NCBI RefSeq assembly: GCF_004296405.1
Contig: NZ_PSRR01000028.1
Coordinates: 1-42,422, forward strand
From: Bradyrhizobium sp. Leo170
Lineage (GTDB): Bacteria; Pseudomonadota; Alphaproteobacteria; Rhizobiales; Xanthobacteraceae
Length of the DNA stretch: 42,422 nucleotides
Direction: 5' to 3'
Part shown: positions 36,738 to 42,422 of the stretch, piece by piece
Position numbering within the stretch: position 1 is the stretch's first letter
Layout: every line of letters starts with the position of its first letter
The notes under the pieces: model-generated
What the model was told of the DNA's origin: nothing
What the model saw: only the letters and a program-made list of their open reading frames with translations
The model's database searches: none
Translations under genes and position numbers: made by a program

Positions 36738-37472
36738 ATGGACTTGAAAACTCAAAAAGCACTTCCCCGCGTGACAAAAGTGTCGCTGGTAGATGAAGTC
36801 ATCGCCGCGATACGCACGATGCTGACCGAGGCCTGGAGCGTCGGGAGCAAGCTTCCTTCCGAGCAGGAACTTAGCCGGCAACTGGGAGTTGGCCGCTCCA
36901 CGGTACGCGAAGCGCTGCGTGTGCTTGAGCATCTCGGCCTTGTCGAATCCCGCAGTGGGCTGGGCACCTTTGTCATCGAACAGCGGATGACCCCGCCTAG
37001 GATTAAATACCCACAAAGCCCGGAAGCCTTGGTGCAGCTCTATGAGTTTCGTCGCGCGATCGAGATTCCCTCAGCACGTCTGGCGGCAGAGCGCCGAACC
37101 GCCGAACAGTTGGCAAACATCAAGGCGGCGTGGCGCGATTGCGAACTCGCGGTGAAGCGCGACAGTGCTGATGAGTTTGCGCGGCTCGATTTCCTCTTCC
37201 ACGCCGCGATCGTGAAGGCCGCGCATAATCGTTTTTTCCTGGAAACCTTTTTCAGCGTGCAGGACTCCTTTGCCAATAACGTCACGCTGATCCTCGGACA
37301 GGGTCAGCTCAAGAGCATGCTGCATTTCCATGACGGGTTGATCGAGGCGATCGAACGACGTGACGCCAAGGCCGCCGCCCGTGCGGCTGAAGACAATTTC
37401 AAGGAAACTGATGTACGCATACGATTGCTGTTGCAGAGCACCAACGGCGTAGACAAGCCGAAGAAGCGATAG
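36738..37472 (+). CDS. GntR-family regulator with FCD domain
   Basis: The 244-residue product has an N-terminal winged helix (about 12-78) with [20 protein letters not shown] and [17 protein letters not shown], and a C-terminal all-helical FCD ligand domain (about 100-230). The latter has [28 protein letters not shown] and a late [12 protein letters not shown], whose His and Asp residues form the metal site. Such proteins sense small carboxylic acids. It is divergent from the aldolase gene, with a perfect palindrome between them, and most likely represses or activates the aldolase and transporter. Confidence 0.92.
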   Translation: MDLKTQKALPRVTKVSLVDEVIAAIRTMLTEAWSVGSKLPSEQELSRQLGVGRSTVREALRVLEHLGLVESRSGLGTFVIEQRMTPPRIKYPQSPEALVQLYEFRRAIEIPSARLAAERRTAEQLANIKAAWRDCELAVKRDSADEFARLDFLFHAAIVKAAHNRFFLETFFSVQDSFANNVTLILGQGQLKSMLHFHDGLIEAIERRDAKAAARAAEDNFKETDVRIRLLLQSTNGVDKPKKR

Positions 37473-37753
37473 TCTACGCGATGTGCCGCTGGTCTAGCAG
37501 CGGAATGGGGGAAAGCTGCATGGTGGCGCGCCGGCATAGACGTTCGCAATTCGTCGAACCCAAACATCCCGGTTCGTCAGAGCCGTTTGAAAACCGTTTT
37601 AATCCACTGCTCCCTGCAATGAACCATATTTGCATCCCCTGAGCGACGAGACGATCGCTCAGGTGTCCACCCCGAAGGACGGCCGGTAGCCATGTCGATG
37701 ACGAACCCAGCCAAGTAGCCGCAAGCAGCCCATCGCGCCAGCCGCCGTGGGCG
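37473..37753. other. Gap holding a hairpin
   Basis: No gene is supported in these 281 bases. A perfect 8-bp inverted repeat, CTGAGCGA-8 bases-TCGCTCAG (37639-37662), could be a weak hairpin between the convergent regulator gene and the haemagglutinin relic; no T-run follows. Confidence 0.45.
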
Positions 37754-39292
37754 CTAAAGTTTCCGCTTCTCCTCATCATTCAGGACCTCTTTCTCCTGAT
37801 CGGTCAAGTCACCGTGACCCAAGACCTGCACCGCTCCGTTTGTGTTGTATGTCTGCCGCCCCTGCATTTTGCGCGAACGCTCGTCGTCATTGCTATTCGG
37901 CGCAACACCATCACCGCCGCCGAAGCCGAGGAATTCGACGATGATGATCGAGGGCTGTTCTGCGGTTCCGGTCTGGGCCGGTTTCGCCACCTGTTGGGCG
38001 GCGCCGGCGGTGTTCGACGCCTCGGTGAGACCGCCGATGTTCGGGGCGTGGATTGTGGGCACACCGGTCGTATTGCCCTGCGCCTGGATATTGGCGGCGC
38101 TGAGGATCTGCAGCGCCGCGAGGTTGACGTTACCCGAGGAGCGGATGCCCGCCTCGCCCGCATCGATCGTGCCGAGCGGTGCGATCAGATCGACATTGCC
38201 CGCAGGAATGCCCGGGATCGGTTGAGGGTCGCGATGCCCGCACCTGAGGACGGCACATTCGGCGACAGGGTCACGCCGCCATAATCGTCATAGACGCGCC
38301 TTGCCGGCGTGTAGACGATCGTGCTCTTTGCGCCGCGGCCGGCGTTGATGTCGCCTTCCGCCGACCAGATCAAGATATCTCCGCCGAAGGTGGTCATGAT
38401 GCGCGACAGGCCGAGCAGCACGCTGCCCTTGGAATACATCTGAATGTCGCCCTCACCCTGCGTGATGATACCCGCACTTGACGGCGGCACCGTGCCTTCC
38501 ACGCCGACGATGATCTGCCCGTTCGGCGCGAGCATCTGGATGTTGCCGCCGAAGTTGGTGCGGATACTCGACCCTCCGAAGATGGTGATGTCCCCCTTGC
38601 GCTCGGTCGGATTGCCATTGGCGTCCGTCTCGGGGAACAGCATGGCGATCGCCTCGCGGCCGCGCAGATAGGAGTTGAAGCGCATGCTGTTCGGATCGTT
38701 GTATTCGCGGCCGCCTTCGCGCAGCTCGGCGAAGTGGACCTGGCGCAGGAAGATCGCGCGTTGTTCGACCGGAAGCGCATCGAAAAAAGCGATCGCCTGC
38801 TCGACCGTGCCCTGGAAGCCGAACCGACCCTTGAGCCATGTGCTCAATTCGGCTTCGTAGATCTTCGCGACCTTGCCGGGTTGATCGGCCAGAGGGACAC
38901 CGGGCTGCGCGAGGTTGGCCGGATCGAGATAGCGCGCTGCAAGAGCAGCGTAGTCCGGACCGCTCGATCCAACGCCGGCCTGCAGGACAATATCGGCACC
39001 GGGACGCAGATCCCCCGCGACCAGCGGGCCGACGCTGGAAAACGGACCATTGACCAGCGTCCCCGGATCGGACTGGAAGACGTTGCGGCCGGCCGTCACT
39101 TCCAGCGAGGTACCGAGAAGAGTGATCGACTGGCCGGCTGCCGGAGCCAGAACGTCCGGCAGGCACCGCGGGTTCCAGCCTCGCGCCTTCCAGCGTCGAG
39201 TTCACGCGCCGCTCACGGACTGCTGATCGCGGCAACGGAACCGGACGCATCGCGGTTCCGTTGAAGACCGGGGGCCAACTTGGGAGAACCAT
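37754..39292 (-). pseudogene. 3' remnant of a filamentous haemagglutinin-type (DUF3739) gene
   Basis: Reading right to left, pieces in three frames fit one C-terminal part of a large FHA-type secreted adhesin. They are VNSTLEGARLEPAVPAG (to about 39156); then DVLAPAAGQSITLLGTSLEV, TAGRNVFQSDPGTLVNGPF and GGNIQMLAPNGQIIVGVEG to about 38221; then IPGIPAGNVDLIAPLGTIDA and QAQGNTTGVPTIHAPNIGGL to the stop at 37754. At 38221 LN-RSR would become LN-PIPG if one C were restored. No start or signal peptide is present and the repeats that should precede are missing, so the 5' part was lost. Only about 500 residues of a protein usually thousands long remain. Confidence 0.75.
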
Positions 39293-39295
39293 CCT

Positions 39296-39511
39296 ATGCG
39301 TAGACTGATTATCGCCGCCACCGCACTGGCGTTCATTTCGTCGGCCGCTTCAGCACAGACCACCGACAAGGCCGGCGGCGCGACTGGCCAAGCGGCACAG
39401 AGCGACAATGCGAGCAAGGATGATGCGTCGAAAATGGCGCCGAAGAAGAGCTCGAAGAAGGTGGCGAAGAAGTCGTCGAAGAAATCCGGCGAAGACACGA
39501 TGCATCAGTAA
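39296..39511 (+). CDS. Small secreted lysine/serine-rich protein
   Basis: The 71-residue product has a secretion signal (1-20, ending ASAQ) and a mature part of about 50 residues that is rich in Lys, Ser, Asp and Ala, with a repeated KKSSKK core near 50-63. It has no Cys and is probably disordered. GGGAGA lies 9 bases before the ATG. A strong rho-independent terminator follows 20 bases after the stop. Similar short proteins occur in rhizobia as annotated hypotheticals; the function is unknown. Confidence 0.75.
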   Translation: MRRLIIAATALAFISSAASAQTTDKAGGATGQAAQSDNASKDDASKMAPKKSSKKVAKKSSKKSGEDTMHQ

Positions 39512-39530
39512 GACAGGATTCATGGGGATC

Positions 39531-39558
39531 AAGGCCGTCCTTCGGGGCGGCCTTTTTT
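39531..39558 (+). terminator. Rho-independent terminator
   Basis: AAGGCCGTCC-TTCG-GGGCGGCCTT forms a 10-bp stem (one G-T pair) with a stable TTCG loop, followed by TTTT. It ends the small secreted-protein gene. Confidence 0.9.
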
Positions 39559-39648
39559 GATGTGCCCTCGTCGCTGTGCTCACCGTCCTTCCGTCCGGAT
39601 TTCCACTGAATTTGCAGGCCACTGCACGCACCGGGAGGAACATTTCCC

Positions 39649-40728
39649 TTGGTGTCGAATTACCGGCTGAAGACCTGCGGGCATGGACGTGTGATGCTGA
39701 ACCTCTTTGACGATTCGGAAGAAGAAGCAGAGATCGAAAAGATCCTGGCGCATCACACCGCCATCAGCGCCGACACCGACGAGCAGCAGTTTCGCGATGT
39801 GCTTCAGGCGCTGCCCGCCGCGATCTACACGACGGATGCGGAAGGCCGCATCACCTTCTTCAACGAGGCCTGCATCGAGTTTGCCGGACATGTGCCTGCC
39901 ATCGGCGACATGTGGTGCGTGAGCTGGAAGCTGTTCCGCCCGGACGGCACGCCGCTTCCGCATGGGGAGTGTCCGATGGCGGTCGCGCTTCGTGAGAACC
40001 GCCCGGTCCGCAACATGGAAGCAATCGCCGAGCGGCCCGACGGCTCGCGCATCTGCTTCATGCCCTATCCTACACCCTTGCGCGACGCTGAGGGGCGGCT
40101 GATCGGCGCCGTCAACATGCTGGTCGATACCACCATGCGCAAGCAGGCCGAGGAGCGCATGATGCGGCTCGCCTGGGAGGTCGATCATCGCGCCAACAAT
40201 CTGCTGGCGGTGATCCAGGCGATCCTGCGCCTGACCAAGGCCGATACCGCGCAGGAGTTCCAGGCGGCCTTCCAGGGGCGCCTCAGCGTGCTCGCCAATG
40301 TGCAGCGGCTGTTCTCGGTCTCACGCTGGACCGGCGCCAACATCCGCGCGATCATCGAACAGGAGCTCAAGCCCTATGCGGTACACGACTCGAGGCGGGT
40401 CGCGATCGACGGCGGCGATTTGAGGCTGACGGCCACGCTGGCGCAGGCGATCGCGGTCTCCGTGCATGAGCTCGCCACCAACGCCGCCAAATATGGCTCG
40501 CTCTCCAGCCCCTCGGGAAAGATCGCCGTCAGTTGGCGGACCGATAACGCCAACCTTTCCCTGCGCTGGCAGGAGAGCGGCGGTCCCAAGGTGGCCGCGC
40601 CCACGCGGACCGGATTTGGCGTCGGCGCCGTCGACGGCGTGGTTCGCACGTTGAGCGGCACCATCACCCGGCAGTGGGAGCCGGAGGGGCTGATCTGCGA
40701 GTTCTGCTTCCCGGATATCGCGGCATAG
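39649..40728 (+). CDS. PAS-containing HWE-family sensor histidine kinase
   Basis: The 359-residue soluble kinase has a PAS domain (about 48-160; not of LOV type because no NCRFLQ-like flavin motif is present) and a C-terminal HWE kinase domain. The phospho-acceptor His180 lies in EVDHRANNLLAVIQAI, the N box is HELATN (273-278) and the WxE signature is Trp307-Gln-Glu309. HWE kinases are common in Rhizobiales and often act in general stress signalling. No cognate regulator is adjacent, so it is an orphan here. GGGAGGAA precedes a TTG (39649) or GTG (39652) start. An ATG at 39694 is also possible. Confidence 0.88.
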   Translation: MVSNYRLKTCGHGRVMLNLFDDSEEEAEIEKILAHHTAISADTDEQQFRDVLQALPAAIYTTDAEGRITFFNEACIEFAGHVPAIGDMWCVSWKLFRPDGTPLPHGECPMAVALRENRPVRNMEAIAERPDGSRICFMPYPTPLRDAEGRLIGAVNMLVDTTMRKQAEERMMRLAWEVDHRANNLLAVIQAILRLTKADTAQEFQAAFQGRLSVLANVQRLFSVSRWTGANIRAIIEQELKPYAVHDSRRVAIDGGDLRLTATLAQAIAVSVHELATNAAKYGSLSSPSGKIAVSWRTDNANLSLRWQESGGPKVAAPTRTGFGVGAVDGVVRTLSGTITRQWEPEGLICEFCFPDIAA

Positions 40729-40749
40729 GGCAAATCGCGAGCAGCCCCC

Positions 40750-42297
40750 TTACATCTGCACCTCGATCAGCCTCGGTCCCGGCTCGGCGATCGCCTCCGC
40801 GAGCGCCTTGTTGAACTCCTCAGCAGTCGCGACCGCGCGGCCCGGCACGCCCATGCCCTTGGCGAGCGAGACGAAGTCGATGGTCGGCCGGTCGATCTTC
40901 AGCATGTCCTGCGCCCGCTTGCCCGGCTCGCCGGCGCCGACGCCATCGAACTCGCCGCGCAGGATCTGATAGATGCGATTGGCGAACACGATGGTGACGA
41001 CGTTGAGGTTCTCGCGCGCCTGCGTCCACAGCGCCTGGATCGTGTACATCGAAGAGCCGTCACCGACCATGCAGATCACCTTGCGATCGGGAGCGGCCAC
41101 CGCGGCGCCGGTCGCAACCGGCGGCGAGAAGCCGATCGAGCCGCCCATGTTCTGCAGCCAGTCATGGGGCGCTGCGGCCGCCGTCGGCGGGAAGAAGCCG
41201 CGGCCGGTGGTGATGGATTCATCGACCACGATTGCGTTCTCCGGAATTGCGCACGCGATCGCCTGCGCGATCGAGGCAAACGTCAGCGCACCGGTCGGCT
41301 TCGCAAGCTCGACGAGCTTCTGCGGCTTGACGTCCTGCGGCTTGGCCCCGAGTGCGCCGGCGAGCGCCTCCAGCGCCGCCACCGAATTCTCGCCGCCCGA
41401 GGTCATGCGATGCACCTCGCAACCCTCCGGCTTCAACAAGCTCGGCTTGTTCGGGTAGGCGAAGAAGGCGACGGGGTCGTTGGCCTCGACCAGCATGATG
41501 TTCTTGAAGTCCTTGAGGATCGGCAGCGCCTGCTCGATCACGTAAGGAATGCGATCGATCAGGAAGCGGCCTCTGCCGCGGGCCATCTTCGGATTGTAGG
41601 TCTGGCCCATCACCTTGCAGCCGGTCTTGCCGGCGATCTGCTGCGCCAGCGCCAGCCCATGCTCGGTCAGCGCGCTGCCGGTCAATAGCAACAGGTTCTG
41701 CGTGCCACCTTCGCGCAGCACCTTGGCCGCCGCTTCCACCGCCTGCGCCGAATAGTTCGGCCGCTGGCTTTCCGCCGGGACCTGCGCGATGCCGTCGGCC
41801 TCGTTCCAGGCGGTGTCGGCCGGCAGGATCAGGGTCGCGATCTGCGGCGGCGTGCTCTTGGCAGCGGCAATCGCGGCAGCGCCATCGGCGGCGACCGACT
41901 TGGCATCCGGCGAGGTCCTGACCCAGGCCGACATCGGCCGCGCCAGGCCCTCGATGTCGGAGGTCAGCGGCGCGTTATAGGCGATGTGGTAGGTCGCGTG
42001 CTGGCCGACGATGTTGACGATGCCGGAATTCGCCTTCTTGGCGTTGTGCAGGTTGGCAAGGCCGTTGGCGAGACCGGGGCCCAGATGCAGCAGCGTCGAA
42101 GCGGGTGTTTCCTTGATACGGAAATAACCGTCGGCCGCCCCCGTCACCACGCCCTCGAACAGGCCGAGCACGCAGCGCATGCCCTCGACCCTATCCAGCG
42201 CGGCGACGAAATGCATCTCCGAGGTGCCGGGGTTGGTGAAGCAGACGTCGACGCCGCCCGCGACCAATGTCCGCACCAGACTTTCCGCACCATTCAT
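40750..42297 (-). CDS. Thiamine-diphosphate enzyme of the acetolactate-synthase type
   Basis: This 515-residue protein has the three-domain build of the acetolactate synthase/pyruvate decarboxylase family. The catalytic Glu48 (in GLFEGVVTGAADGY) activates thiamine diphosphate, and GDGSSMYTIQ followed about 25 residues later by FANRIY forms the cofactor motif GDG...N. It is shorter than biosynthetic IlvB (about 570-590 residues) and no small regulatory subunit gene is adjacent. It may therefore be a catabolic or benzoylformate-decarboxylase-like enzyme that is annotated as acetolactate synthase in many genomes. GGGAG lies 8 bases before the ATG at 42297. The reaction is not certain. Confidence 0.88.
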   Translation of the reverse strand: MNGAESLVRTLVAGGVDVCFTNPGTSEMHFVAALDRVEGMRCVLGLFEGVVTGAADGYFRIKETPASTLLHLGPGLANGLANLHNAKKANSGIVNIVGQHATYHIAYNAPLTSDIEGLARPMSAWVRTSPDAKSVAADGAAAIAAAKSTPPQIATLILPADTAWNEADGIAQVPAESQRPNYSAQAVEAAAKVLREGGTQNLLLLTGSALTEHGLALAQQIAGKTGCKVMGQTYNPKMARGRGRFLIDRIPYVIEQALPILKDFKNIMLVEANDPVAFFAYPNKPSLLKPEGCEVHRMTSGGENSVAALEALAGALGAKPQDVKPQKLVELAKPTGALTFASIAQAIACAIPENAIVVDESITTGRGFFPPTAAAAPHDWLQNMGGSIGFSPPVATGAAVAAPDRKVICMVGDGSSMYTIQALWTQARENLNVVTIVFANRIYQILRGEFDGVGAGEPGKRAQDMLKIDRPTIDFVSLAKGMGVPGRAVATAEEFNKALAEAIAEPGPRLIEVQM

Positions 42298-42422
42298 GTC
42301 TCGCTCCCGCATTCCCGCGATGTTGTGTTGGCCCAAGTCGAGTGTCTCAAGCCTGGCGTCCCAGGCTCAGATCAACCATTGTTCGCCCGTTTCGTCAAAG
42401 GTTTAGCGGGACATTGCTGTGG

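Overview
The window looks like chromosomal DNA of a high-GC alphaproteobacterium, most likely of the Bradyrhizobium/Rhodopseudomonas group. I infer this from gene content (HWE-family histidine kinase, MHS-family transporter with an FCD-type GntR regulator, IorAB- and PaoABC-type molybdenum hydroxylases, a DUF3739-type filamentous haemagglutinin relic) and from codon bias; no search could be run. I found no tRNA, rRNA, CRISPR array, intact insertion sequence or replication origin.

Layout. 1-2554 (minus): an AraC regulator and the first two subunits of a PaoABC-like periplasmic aldehyde oxidoreductase; the molybdenum subunit should lie beyond the left edge. 3265-6849 (plus): an OmpR-type response regulator, its histidine kinase and an exported beta-propeller lactonase. 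7005-11694 (minus): a HEAT-repeat protein, a GH15 glucoamylase/trehalase-like enzyme and a glycogen-debranching-type glucosidase. 12163-24488 (plus): nine tightly packed genes for a histidine phosphatase, HAD phosphatase, transaldolase, polyphosphate glucokinase, glucose-6-phosphate isomerase, 6-phosphogluconate dehydrogenase, glucose-6-phosphate dehydrogenase, transketolase and a GH63-like glucosidase. A truncated IS3-type transposase relic at 24537-24677 follows this block.

24806-33569: a TetR regulator; an SDR oxidoreductase with a small lipoprotein; a DUF2147 protein; a second TetR regulator; a TPR protein broken by two frameshifts; an IorBA-like molybdenum hydroxylase; and a DUF3108 protein. 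Two operator families tie this region together. Paired boxes of the form TTRCACYNAGTGYRA, with centres 23 bp apart, lie in the same places relative to -35/-10 at the DUF2147 and iorAB promoters, and a variant precedes the second tetR gene. A different palindrome, TAGATCGATCA-type, overlaps the -10 of both the SDR promoter and a promoter upstream of the DUF3108 gene.

33856-37472: an MHS transporter, a DHDPS/NAL-family aldolase and a divergent FCD-GntR regulator with a perfect 14-bp palindrome between them, probably a small catabolic locus. 37754-42297: a decayed 3' part of a filamentous haemagglutinin gene, a small lysine-rich secreted protein with a strong terminator, a PAS-HWE histidine kinase and a thiamine-diphosphate enzyme of the acetolactate-synthase type.

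How the parts may work together: the glycosidases would release glucose from alpha-glucans or trehalose, polyphosphate glucokinase would phosphorylate it without ATP, and Zwf, Gnd, Tkt, Tal and Pgi would run an oxidative pentose-phosphate cycle that makes NAD(P)H. A cytosolic 6-phosphogluconolactonase gene is the conspicuous absentee. The lactonase at 5683 is of a related fold but carries a signal peptide.
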